DNA of 64,000 bases from Cliona cf. orientalis (Eukaryota; Porifera; Demospongiae; Clionaida; Clionaidae): the NCBI GenBank assembly GCA_963930775.1, contig OZ005697.1, positions 5,292,292 through 5,356,291 of the forward strand, given 5' to 3'. Under the pieces are notes generated by a model, which was not told the DNA's origin, made no database searches, and saw only the letters and a program-made list of their open reading frames with translations. Made by a program: the position numbers and the translations under genes. Shown in pieces: positions 40,301 to 54,200 of the stretch (positions within the stretch are counted from its first letter, which is position 1; each line of letters opens with the position of its first letter).

Positions 40301-42226
40301 ACGATGTGCATAACAAAGAATTTGATTATTATGAGAATTAAAAAAAAAAGGTTGTATACCTAACATCAGGAGCATATGAGCTGCCGAAGGCAGCAAAGGA
40401 GCGTGTAACTTGCGTGCCATCGAAATACAAATTCAAACGCGGAACTGGGCGTGGCTACCCGTGTATGTATATGGCAATAGCCAGTTCCAATAGACGCGCA
40501 CTTTCCATATTTGGAAAGTATTGCGCTTGAATTTGTATTTTGATGGCACCCGGGCGTACGTGGTAGTTGCACGCTCCTTCGCCGCATTCGGCGGCTAATA
40601 TGCTCCTGCTAACATCAATAACAGACTACATATCAGAGCTGTTTTACCAAATCCTGGCTGCTCTTTAATTTGCTATTCAGATATTTTCATCAATAGTACT
40701 TGTACAATGAGTCGGCTGTTTTGTAGGCGCAAGTACCTTAGGGTGACAATTATTTGCAGGTACATTTTTCTGCAAACTTTGGCTTAAAGCACAATTTGCG
40801 ACTACTAAATTTTACAATTCGTATGCGGGTACAAAAAGTTGCATTTTTGGACCAATCCATAGAAGTATCATTACATTAGTACCCACAAAAAATAGTCACG
40901 TTAAGGTAAAAGTGAAGTTGCACATTACTACAGCTGCTTCATCAACTTATAATAATTGATTTAACAATGCTAGACCTGCCGACTATCAGTCCTTAGTGTT
41001 ACGATAGCCATATCTTTGCATCACAAGTATGGCCTGAGTCATCATTTATTGCTATTAGATCACTTTATTTTTCTTATTCGGGGAGGTGGAAAGATTTTCA
41101 CATAATATAGCTTCTTTGGAAGGGCCAGGGTTAAGTATGCAAACTCTCCATCTAGACTTCGGTCCCTAGACAACAAATGCTGCAGCTTATATAAATATAG
41201 CCAGCAATAGCAAAATATAATTCAAATACAAGTAAGAGCACTAAAATGCATGATTGAAAATACATGCACACGTAGTGCCAGTAAGATTAGGCCAATCAAA
41301 CTACATTGTTAGTTTCTCGTCCACCGGTTTATATATCTCTATTCGGGCGGGCGGTCATTTTTCATTATTCATTATTCAATATTATGGCATTTTGAGGGTG
41401 TGGTTTCCTGGAACTGCCCAAATATTAGCAAAAAAGAGGTGTGGCTGGTGTTTCAAGGAAATAATTAAAGTAGAAACGGTAGGTAGAAACAGACGCGGGA
41501 GGTGACGAGAAACTAACATTCAAGTTTGTGTGGCCTTACAGCTGTCATTAATACTCCCACCTGTGGGAGTAATTAAGCCTTTCCATGCATGTTCGAGTAC
41601 ACTAGCAGCTGGTTTATATGTCCAAAGCGAGGTGTTATGTGGAGACATGGTATTATATAAGGCATAATTGAGATCAAAAATTGAATTAAAGTAGGTACAG
41701 GAAGTGTGGACACGCCCAATAACACAGCCCATGGAGGTATGTATGCAGAGATCAAACACATGCATGTTTGGTACTGTTTGCAATTGTCAAGTTGAAAACC
41801 CTGCAAACTTCAGTTATGGGCAGCCAAAAGAAAAAGAATAGTGGATAAATAAAAGCTAGAAAGCATACACAAAGCCTAGAAAGCGGAACGCGCGGCAGAG
41901 CCAGCCTCGGCAAGCATAAACATGCACGCAAACTTATCAGCCATCTGCCATGCCCATTGCTCATTTACCACATGGACACATGCAGTTTCAATCAGTGGGC
42001 AATCAGGCATTATAGCGTGACACGTACAGTGGCTTTAATGATCATGACATGACACAGTATCTGGTTTTCCCCAGCTGGCCAGCCATGTTCCCAGACCCCA
42101 CACTTGAGTATGGGAAGTTGTTTTGAGTGTGTGTCTGCCTGACTGTCTGTTATAATACAAGTTGCCATAATATTATACATGAACCTATATCTAGCCTATA
42201 TATCTATCACATTCCTGATCTCATCC

Positions 42227-42261
<35 letters not shown>

Positions 42262-45200
42262 GGGGGGTTCACCGTTCAAGATAGGAAGTTCAATCTACAT
42301 GTAGCTTCTATTGTTGCCACATAGAAGCCAATTCAGTAGTGTGAAACTCTGGAGGCCTTCAAATTGTGTTAAAATGGCAAAAATCACATTTTGCGCAAAG
42401 TGGTCCCACTGTTTAGATACTATACATACCATACAGCAGGAAACTTTCAGGGAGAAAGCTTTCACGGACCAGTAGAAGTGAGCACATTATAGAGTAAACT
42501 TTAACAGAACGCTAAATCGATCATATACCGTATAGCGGGAAATTTTCGTTGGTGCTAATTTTCGTATGATCGGCCAAAACACCCTTAGAATAAATTTTCG
42601 TATTTTTAAATTTCGTATGCTTGCTGCGGGAGATTGCGCGCATGCGCAGCTGATAGCGCTCTCACTTACGTGCGGTATACGGTAACGCTAGCATCACTGA
42701 TCGTAATCGATGCCGATAGCGGTCCACTGGAATCAGAAAGGTCACTTCGTTTCAACGCCTCGGCAAAGAATCGATAAAGAGACATTCAGTGAGCTAGCCT
42801 TGCATTTAGCACCTCCAGCTAGCGACCGCGTGTGGCGCGTATAGGTCAAAGGTCACGCGCGAAAGGAAAAAAATTTCGTACGTTCAAATTTTCGCAGTTT
42901 TTATTTTCGTATAAGGGATGGAGCATACGAAATATACGAAAATTAGCACCATACGAAAATTTCCCGCTATACGGTACCATAATCGCAAATATTTTGTGTG
43001 CAAAATATTTTTTGCAATAATTTTTTGCGTTAACTAATTTTCGGACAACCGACCTTGTACTGTATTATCGTTTATATTGCGCATATATTTTCACGCGTTT
43101 AACTTTTGCACAAGCCAGGGTATCTGAAAATATTAACAACAAAATATTTGCAATTTACAGTACTCACCTGGGGCAACTTGAATCTTTGCATTTGATTCCA
43201 ACTGTAGCTTATTAATCATTTCACCTTGTCTTCCAATAACTGTAAATCATGTATGCATATGCAACTACTAGCCACAAGTTACATATAATATATTATGCAT
43301 AATACCATAGTGTCCCAGCAAAGCACCCACTCCTCGGTAAGTGCCCATGCACCTGTTTCAGTGGGTTAATGTAGCGGATTCTATCCCAGGTAAGCAGAGC
43401 TTGATGTAAGGACTTACAAGTGTACAGACATATCAGTTTTGCATATAGATACTTTCAAATTTTGTTCTTAAATTTTCAGATTCTGTAGCTACTGCCATTG
43501 TATGTAGCTACAGCTCAACAGCAAGTTCTGCAATTAGACAAGAAAGTACCAGACAGATTCCACTCTATACCACCAAATATGACTTGAGCAATTAGTTGTG
43601 GCTGTAGGCAACCACAGTGATCAGCTTTTGCTCTAGGCTATCTGGACATTATGTCCGCACAAATGATGCTATGTTCAGACATTAAATTTGGCCAATATGC
43701 ATGGAAAATGTCCGATGTCCGACCATTATTTCAAGCTCTGGACTGTAAGTACTCATGCGGGCCAAACTGTGAGCCACGTTTATAAGCGGCCATACACTAA
43801 GGTACATAATATTATAGATTATATATCACTAGTGTCATGCATGGCCTGTAGTGGCGCTAATAGCTTTGGCCTCAGATCTTAGTTGAGCAGCATATCCATC
43901 GTCTAGCGCATTCATCGTTCTTCCAATCTTGTAAGCCACTCCTCGCGTTGTTGAGCTGACTCTCAAACAACAAACTGTCTTGCTCTTGCCCCCTTTGGAG
44001 CCTTAGTTCTCGCTGGTTTATATGTGATTCAGCGTTCTTGAGCTAGCTACATTGAGTATAGGTCAAACGCACGAGTATAATCTCGCAATTCACTAAGTTA
44101 GATCAGCATATTATATACAATGTGACCGAATACACACATACCATTTTTATGCTAACAAATGCAACATCTAATTAATGCAAGAAAATTTATGTTCTAGGAC
44201 TTTTCATTATGTATCTTAACGGAGTGTGTTATGACCTTTACTAGAAAATCGAGTGAAAATTAAAATTGTAATTATTTTTAGCTTGTGTTCTACTAGAGTA
44301 AACACAGTATATACATGTACATCTCAGTCATGCTGTTTATGTGGGTTTGCTCAGGCTTGCCCCAATTACAAGGAGTGTGCTCACTTCGCTCACTCACTCC
44401 TTGTATCCTGCATCAATCATCAGAGATGCATCAATCCTGCAACGCTCATAACTGTTGATAATCTTTACCAGCCCACCGAGCACCATTGAGCACATGTACA
44501 AGTACATTCTGGCCGACCATGTGACTGTTAATGAGCTACATAGCTAGAAAAACTCGCTGGTAGTCCTGCAGCTTTGCTCACAAAGGTTCACAAGAGAAGA
44601 CTCTTAGCTCGGATTGAATGATTTCTGGTCACCTCTCACTCGTATGGACAGACAGATAAAATTTATTTGTAATGTAACCTCAGCATAATTCCATAATTAA
44701 TGCGATATTTTTTGCAAATTAGCATGCACTGGCATTAATAAGTTTTTGCGTACGCATATACTTTAGGTATTCATGACCAGTAAAGATTGATCTACTATTT
44801 ACTATTTGGCTGATAGCTACTGATACAACTAGGAAGATACCTTGTTTTCTGCTTGGAAATGAATGATCTAGCAGGTAATAATATTATAGCGGTAACAGAT
44901 ACAGACACACAGCAAGTACAGTAACCCTGTGGCGCATAGGGTTAATAATAGCAATCTACTATACAAAGGGACTTACCTAATCCAACTAATCTATTGGGTA
45001 CTTTGATTTCAATAGTGATCATCTGAGCCAATCCTAATTGTGCTCCAACCCTAAATTAACAATAGTACATTATTAATATACATGCATGCCCAAACATGTA
45101 TGTATAGTACATGCATGAAGTTTATAAAAAGAATGTAAAATTATGCGCATTATCACACAATTAAAACGACTTAATTGTGCATTTCAGTAATCGTATTTTA

Positions 45201-48200
45201 GGCAAGTTGGGCCAAATTACAAATCCAAAGGTCGAAGTCACACCAAATTATAGCGTATACACACATATTTACAGCAAAAACTTTCACGTATACGATAATA
45301 AGGAAGGGAAGAAAATATCACACGCGCTATTATTATACTATATACAACGAAAAGTATTTTTCAGACGATCATTTTTCGTATTATAGTCCGTGTCCTAACC
45401 TGGAGGGCATAAAAGATGCACTCTTCTACAAGTTTAGAAGGCCCACGATTGGTCAGATTTACAGTGCTGTGTGCATAAACAAGGGTGGCCATAGAGACAC
45501 ATTCTTGAATGAAGGGCTCGAAGCGCCACGCGTTTCGAGAGGCGTGCTCAACAGGCCACTGATCCTCGAGCGAAGCAAGAGACGAGGTCTGTTCTTTGTC
45601 ATAGCCTGGTGGTAGATTCGACAGAGTGAGAACATTGCCACTGCAGCGTATTCGAACAGCTGCTATTGACCTGCATCGAGGGGTGTGGTCTACGAAGTAA
45701 TACTAATAGGTTTAAAGTTCGTGCTGCTGTAGCTGGCATGCGCGCTGTACTAACGCAGATTGATATACCCACAGCTAGGGAGATGATACTGTTTAGATTT
45801 TCTGAGTATGTGAGCTTTAATACTGCGAGTAACTCATGCATATTAGCTACATGATTGTGACATGAAACATACTTGTAGCAAGTATAAAAACAATTGAATA
45901 AAATTGAAGGATGAAGTAGGGATGGCAGGATCAAAAAGTACACAAACAAGATTTGTAGGGATAATCACATCCACTATACATCCCTACACTTGCTTTTCTC
46001 GATTATAATACACTTTTTGTTGTCAACTTGTTTGTGCTATCTTTCAGTTAGTGTTCTTGATGTGCATGTGGGAGAAAACGTCCCCTATGGCTCAGGATAG
46101 TCGACCAGCTTTGATTCAGTCGCATTATTTTTGCACCCCATACATAACTATACAGCTAGCTACTCAAAAAGCAAGCGTAGGGATGTATAGTGGATGTGAT
46201 TATCTCTACAAATCTTGTTTGTGTACTTTTTGATCATGCCATCCCTACTTCATCCTTCAATTTTATTCAATTGTTTTATACTTGTTTCTGTTCCTTTTTT
46301 TATTGCTCTCAGTGTAATTTATCAATGCCATCTTACGTGGTTTGTTTATTCAACTCTCAAAGGTTCATCAATAGAAGATGGGAGGTACCGAAGTTCGTGT
46401 GTGTGAGCAAAATTTGTAGCCACGCCCCTCACGCTCCTCAATCCATAGTGGCCTGACAAAGAAGCTATCATGAGACTCTTCGATAGAGAGAAAATCAAGT
46501 TTTGAATTTTGTTCAATGGTAGTAGCTACCACTATCTTTGTCACTGAGGTATTGAGCTGGCTGCCTGCTGAGGGAGGGGCCACGCCCGAAGAACGGTCGC
46601 TATTAGCTTAACTGCTAGCCAGCGCTGGCGCTCGCACTGACATAGCTACGTAAGAGGCTATCGATAGCACGCGCGCGTAGCTAGCTAACTAGCTAGATGC
46701 CGTGGCGCACGCCGCTGACTACAGTCACACGACTTCACCATGGCAACACATTCTGAGCATGCTCATTATATCACAAAATGGCGTATCTCGGTCACACCCA
46801 ATCATTAACGCGCAGTACACACCCACGACTACGCAGCTGTCAAGATAACGGAAAATTAGCATGCCACTGCACTGCGCGCTACAAAATGGAGTGGATTTAT
46901 ATTCAAACTAAGATGAGTGATCAAGGCAATCTTGAGTTAGCCCTGGTAATGATTACACACTAACACTAAGTAGTTACACACTAAGTAGAAAAATAAAATA
47001 TAATAATTCGTGGGGGAGCTGGGAGTAGTTGGGGACATAATTTTTACATGGGCATGCAGAATGGGTCGAAACGCGAAATTTGATGGCATAGAATTTTGAT
47101 TCACGCCTTAGAATTAAAGTTACGGCCCTTTAAAGTTTTCTCATATGTTTGTATAGGGAAGCCATGTGTTTGCAATGTTCTGCTACGTGAAAAACGGGGA
47201 ATACCCGTGGTGTGCGTTATTAAAAAATTTCTCAAAATTGGAGTATAGGTTGTTTGCTTGCTTTGTATGGCTCTACTGTGCATCCTAGGTGTATTATGTG
47301 GTTTTCTGGACATTCTTTTTCTGCTCAGTGTGCATGCTAGCTTGTTACACACTAAGTAGAGAAAAACAAAATATAATAATAATTCATGGGGGAACTGGGA
47401 GCACCTGGGGAGATACTTTTTACATGGGCATGCAGAATGGGTCGAAACTAGAGATTTGACCCTGGGGAATTTTTATTCATGCCTTAGAATTGAAGTTACG
47501 GCCCTTTAAAGTTTTCCCAAATGTTTGTATAGGGAAGCCATGCATTTGCAATGTTTCCGCCCATGCGCTACGTGAAAAACGGGGAATACCCGTGGTGTGC
47601 GTTATTTAGAATTTTTTTTCAAAATTGGAGTATAGGTTTTTGCTTACTTTGTATGGCTCTACTGTGCATCCTAGGTTGTTTACTTGCTTTGTATGGCTCT
47701 ACTGTGCATCCTAGGTGTATTATGTGGTTTTCTGGACAATTTTTTTTCTGCTTAGTGTGCACGCTAGCTTAAAAAAAATGTTTTTAAATAATTAATTAAT
47801 GTTTGGGGCGTTTGGGAGCACTTGGGGAGATAATTTTTACATGGGCAAGCAGAATGGGTCGAAACTAGAGATTTGACCTTGGGGAATTTTGATTCACACC
47901 TTAGAATTAGTCACAGCCCTTTGAAGTTCTCCCATATGTTTGTATAGGAAGGCATGCATTTGCAAAGTTTTCCGCCCACGCGCTACGTGAGGGGCGGGGC
48001 CACGCGAGCACATTAACGTGACGACCATTACCCACTTTGATCAAAATTGATGTATAGGCTGCCTGCTTGCATTGTATGGCTCTACTATGCATCCAGCTCA
48101 ACTACGTGGCGGTTTTCGAACAATTTTTTTTCTGCTTAGTGTTGTGGTCTCCTTGAAAAAAACTAGAGAAGATGTTTTAACATCAATGGGGCGAGCCTCC

Positions 48201-51200
48201 GCGAACCCCACACAAGTAGTCTACAAATGATTTAGTATACAGATCGGAATTTATGATTGACTCGAGGAAGTGGAAACTATGGTTAGAACGTGCCTCTAGC
48301 TACTTGGCTAGTGGTCTCATAGTTCATCGTAACCTCATAGAGATGCATGATCGTTTTGCTAGCAATAGTCACTTGTTTTTAAGGCCTTGAATTTAGAGTC
48401 TCAAAATGTTTCGCTCTTTCTGCCTAAACGACAATTTTTCTCTGTAGCCTTGCTCCTCTCAGTCTGAGTCTCTGCAGCTCTCCTTAAGCTTTTGAAACTG
48501 ATACCTGTTTCTGCGTTTTCTTAGTCTTTCTTCCTTTTTAGTCCCTCGATGCATGTCGATGTCACAGAGCTTGCCCTCTTTCTCCACCATGATCGAAGTG
48601 CTAAATAAAAATTCACGGGGGGTTTGGGAGCACTTGGGGAGATAATTTTTACATGGGCACGCAGAATGGGTCGAAACTAGAGATTTGACTTTGGGGAATT
48701 TTAGCCCCGTTTACACGTACCAAACCAGTTTAAACTGAACTGGATTAAATCGCATTTACACGCACGCGCTTGACCCGAGTTAAGATATTCATAGCCAACT
48801 ACTATGCACGTAACCCACTTCTAACCCACATCAGGATGTGGGTTACAACCCGGGTCAACTAATTCGGTTTACAAGTGGATTAGCGCGTTTACACATAAGC
48901 AAGTTAGTTTAACGCAGATCCTGATCCGAGTTAAGCCCTACGTGTAAATGGGGCTTTTGATTCACGCCTTAGAATTAAAGTTACGGCCCTTTGAAGTTTC
49001 CCCATATGTTTGTATAGGAAGCCAGGCATTTGCAATGTTTTCCGCCCACGCGCTACGTGAGGGGTGGGGCCACGCGCGCACATCAACGTGACGACCATTA
49101 CCCACTTGGTCAAAATTTATGTATAGGCTGCCTGCTTGCATTGTATGGCTCTACTATGCATCCAGCTCAACTATGTGGTGATTTTCGGACAGTTTTTTTT
49201 TTCTGCTTAGTGTGTGGTCTGCTTGAAAAGAAAGAAGAAAGTGAGAAAGAATGAATAATAAATGGCAATTTTTTTGAACATCTGGTTCTGGCATGTACAA
49301 CTGTTTTGATGAATGATCTTGGTCTTGTTAGATAGATAATTTGCTGGAGATTCTGATTTGACGCTTAGAAATTTCATAGAGTTATCTGTTTTGAGATATT
49401 TGGGTATTTGTAATGTATTATGTATATAGAGTGTCCGGGCCATCCCTACTTAGTACTTAGTCATAGAGTCGGTAGACTCTATAAGTAGGGATGGCCCAGA
49501 TATGCCATATATGTAATACATTACAAATACCCAAATATCTCAAAATAGGTAATTTTGTGAAATTTCTAAGTGTGAAAATCAGAATCTCCAGCAAAATTAT
49601 CTATCTAACAAGACCAAGACCATCCATCAATGCAATTGTACATGCCAGAACCAGATGTTCAAAAAATAGCCATTTATCAAGGTTTCTTTCTTCTTTCTTT
49701 CTTTTTCATTATCAGGGCTAACTCAAGACTGCCTCCACCGCTCATCTTACTTTGAGTATAAATCCACTCTATTTTGTAGCGCGCAGTGCAGTGGCACGCT
49801 AATTAGGCGTTATCTCGACAGTTACGTAATAGTGGGTGTGTACGGCGCATTATCGAATGAGTGTGTCTAATACCGCCATTGTGTGACATAATGCGCATGC
49901 TCAGAATATGTTGCCATGGTGAAGTCATATGACAGTGCCCGGCCCTAGGCGCTTGGCGCTAGGCGAGCTTGCTATAATTTGCTAACTCGTACATTGCTAG
50001 CGCGTGCAACGGCGCGCTGGGCTGATCATGGATATGAAGGTCCAAGGCTCGAGGAGCAGTAAGGCGCTAGTAGGTATAGGCGAGCTACTCACTAGCGCTT
50101 GCAGCGCTAGTGCTACGCTGGATCGGTCATAGATATGAAGGAACAAGGCTCGAGCAGCGGTATTAAAACGTACCATATGAACTAGCCTCGAACCCAGGCT
50201 CACTTTCGGGGGGAGGGGAAAGAGAGCCTGGTACACACTATCTGTGCATGCGCAAAGCTTACGGAGCAATTTCTAGTATAATTCGCCGGACACTATCGCT
50301 ACCACGCGGTCAGACATGTACGGACAAGGTATACTAAGCAGCCGAAGTCGGTGAAGCTTAAAGACTCCATATTTCTCTAGACTGTTGTATGCAAGACTTC
50401 CTTCGCTCTCATCTCACTTTAAGAAAACCTTCACGAGCTTCAAAGACCTGATAAAGTCCTTTCGTTGCCGTTGGACAACCGCTTGTATTGACAGTCCTGG
50501 TTATTCACCAAAAAACTTCCACTAAAAGTGAGTAAAACTCCTTCTCGTAGCTTCTTTATTCTTCCTCTATCAATGTTGCTAGCTAATAACAGCTAGACTT
50601 GTCGCAACAAGTGTCCTTAGCCCGAATCGCGGCCAACATAGACGATTTTAGGCATACTTGTGGGGTCAAGGTTCACGTTTACGGATAAATAAACGGATAA
50701 AAATACTAATTCCCAGGATTTCTGGGAATTTTGGCGCATGCGCAGACAGTGTGTACCAGGCTCTCTTTCCCCTCCCCCCGAAAGTGAGCCTGGGTTCGAG
50801 GCTACATATGAACGCACTCAAAACGTAGTACAGATCATAAATTATGCCGGGTAGCTAGCTGCTGCCAACAGTAAAACATAGGACTTGGTTTTCTCCCTAA
50901 GCGGAAAAGTGTCATCACTACTTGGGCCGCCTAAAGCAGCCTTCTTTGTCATCCTGTTCATCGTCATCATAACTATTATTATTATAAATATTGTGAACGC
51001 AAGTTAATGAGGGGCGTGGCAAAGAATTTTGCACACCTTCCATCTTCAGAAGTTGTGAGCAAACCATGTAAGATGGCATTGATAAGTGCAATAAAAAAGA
51101 ACAGAAATAAGTATAAAAACAATTGAATAAAATTGAAGAATGAAGTAGGGATGGCAGGATCAAAAGTACACAAACAAGGAATAATCACATCTACTATACA

Positions 51201-54200
51201 TCCCTACGCTTGCTTTTTGAGGGGTGCAACAATAGCCAGTAATAACTATGATGCGATTGAATCAAAACTGATAAACCAAACCATTGTGACAACTAGGGAA
51301 CAATCTGCATGAATGTCTCCCACATACCGCACTCAACAAACACGTCAACCAGGGTGCACAATAGTCGAGAAAAGCAAGCGTAGGGATGTATAGTAGATGT
51401 GATTATCCCTTATTTGTGTACTTTTTGATCCTGCCATCCCTACTTCATTCTTCAATTTTATTTTATACTTGTATAATATGTATTCAGCAACTAATAATGG
51501 ACTTAATCCTTGCGTACATAGGGGCTAAACACTGTATTTTTCTTAGGACCATGAAAAAGCTGAGTTTATGTTTGATGCTTGATGTATTGTGATCTGCTAT
51601 CAAAATTGCGCTTGCTTGCACTCGAGGCCATGCCCACAATTAGCTATCTGCATCCTTTCTTATACAAAGCATTTCTAGCCTGTTGCTACATGTAAGTGGT
51701 TGCTAGGGTATACTAGGTACTATATATGTGATACAGTCCCTCCTTGTAGGGCTCATATGTCCATATGTTTTACTATTACATGTATATAGTTCCTGAGGGC
51801 CAGGGCAAATATTCATATAGTTCTTGACACCTGAATGTGTTATGCATACTCAGCACGTTCTTGCTAAATCCAAATTTTGGGGTCTACATGTAGACTACAT
51901 AAGCAGTAGACATTGTTCCCTTTCTGATACCGTAAATCGCGAATATTTCATGTCTAAAATATTTCATGTGATAAATTTTCATGTTAAATAATTTTCGGAC
52001 AAACGACCCTGTACCGCATTATCGTTAATATTGCGTATATATTTCGTGCGTTTAATTTTCGCACAAGCCAGGCTGTCCGAAAATATTTTAACAACGAAAT
52101 ATTCGCGATTTACAGTATATAAATACAACACAGATTTAGCTAAATATCTATCCGATTTAAATATATTGCCCAGATATAATTATATATATCTTACTTAGAT
52201 TTATAAATATGTGTCTAATTTTCATGTACGTACCATAGAATCCCGCGATTACATCCCCCCCCCCCCCTTTGTGCATGCTAGCATTGGGCAAAAGTGGGGA
52301 GGGAGCTTATATGCAGGATCCTAATATTTCTTGTAAATGACCCATTTGGTGAATATTGATAGACTTTCTAGGTGTAAAATAACTTATAGAACACGATGGT
52401 CAAGGTTTTGAAACCGTTCCATTCTCGAAATATGATCATTTTTGTAATATGTGACCTGCTATGAGAAAAGGGACCGTTCGCAGTAGTAGACTGAGTATGA
52501 AACACGACCAATTTTATCATGACAATGACCAACTTGCTTTCTACAAAATTAATGTAGTATAGTAAATATACTTGTATCAGGGTATTGACCCCAACATACA
52601 GCGGATACAGCTTATTATTATTCCCTACACACTATTACGAGCTACATATATACAACAAACACGAATTCCAAATGGTCCCTTTTCTCAGAGCTGGTCACAT
52701 ATACTACGTAGATGTAACATCCGTGCCATCCCTACTCAGGGTTTCATTTAGGATTTTGTCAAGGTGGGGGGGGGGGGGGGGGGGGGGGCAAACACGACAA
52801 TTCCAGAGTTAAGGGGGGCAAAGGCTATAGTATGTTTTTTCCATCCATGAAGAATGACGTTGTGCTCATTAACTTCAATATATTAGGGGGGGTCTGGGGG
52901 TGTTTTAATTTTTCAACCTCTGAGACTGCTTCTTGTGGCTTTTGAGCGCTTGGATGGGGAAAGTCTATCAGTAATATCCACTGGTTCCCCTCTATTTAAA
53001 GTCAAATGTTGCAAGGATGTGGGATGTGTCTCCTACTGCGTGTAGCGCGAAGCTTCAGCTATATTAAATTTATGGCTTAAAAATGAGCAAACTGCCACTT
53101 TGGACACTTTCACCGTTTAAATCTTTTGCTTGTGCATGTATTGCATGTATGGATGGTGGCTACTCTTAAGGGGGGCAGCCAGCTTCCAAGGGGGTTGAGT
53201 GACCCCCCCCCCCCCCAAATGAAACCCTGCTACTCATCCACTCTATGATTATTTACCGTATGAATATGGCACAGATTTATGACTGCACAGACATGCAGTA
53301 ATGATGGGAGTGGTCTAAATATCTCACCACAAAGACATACACACAGTACTATGCTGCTACAGTGTCCATGCCCACCACAAGGTCGACATTTGCCACATCC
53401 ACCTTAACTCCACCCCTTTTGCAAAGTGCCAGATATGTTATAAAATATCTTGGCCTATATGATACTTCGTATACTATTACAAAGTGTAGTCCACTTAAAT
53501 CGAATCTCGAAATCCATGAGAAATATTTGGATTAAACGAAAGTTTGAATTACAGAGATCCATATAAACCGTTAGTGGAGTATTCAGCCACATACCGAAGC
53601 TTTAGAATTGTTCTGAGAGTGATCTAGGTAATAGATAACTTATAATTTCATATATCGAGGATTGTAGTTATCTCCATGTGATCTATTTATATAAATAATA
53701 TGTGCACTTTTGTATGCTAAAGCTAGCTGTAATTTTTCTAATTAAGTGAAAAGACCAGTTCAAATTTTTGTATTAACTCTATGTAGGGAATCTGAAAGAA
53801 TTTGAATTAGACAAATCTTCGTCTTAAGGTTACGGGATAGTGTTCCGCCCACGCATGGTCAAAGTTCACATGAATAATAAATGAGACAGTTATATTCCAG
53901 TTTTTGTCCACGTTCTTTGTACAGTCAAGGCACAGGTAAGTAGCTCTCCTGATGCCTGGCCCATGGTCCACAAAAACGAAAAGCAAACCTGCCACTGTCT
54001 GTCTGCAAGCTCGGGTAAGTATTGCAATTTTCTGCGTCAATTTTTGCCAAGGTAAACAGCCTCTATGTATTGACATACAAGCGAAACAATAGCTTACGAG
54101 TCTCTACAGGGCCAAGTATAGCGTTTGAACTCTATCGAGTTACACAAACAGAAAGTGAACATAAAAACTTACTGCTCAGCTGCCATGTGACTCGCTTAAT

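Larger units (their letters stand above)
45870..49452 (-). repeat. AGTAGGGATGG repeat, copy 4, split by a tandem repeat block
   Basis: Minus orientation. 3' hairpin at 45880-46290, middle at 46400-46950 (complement of GCCATGGTGAAGTC near 46735), then interruption by 46955-49240, then the 5' part at 49240-49452 ending CCATCCCTACTTAG. Copy 5 begins eight bases later in the opposite direction. Confidence 0.65.

Noticed and set aside
46955..48145. CACTA (EnSpm) transposons, from the CACTAAGTAG ends
   Set aside because: No 3-bp duplication and no CACTA transposase; the resemblance is limited to five bases.
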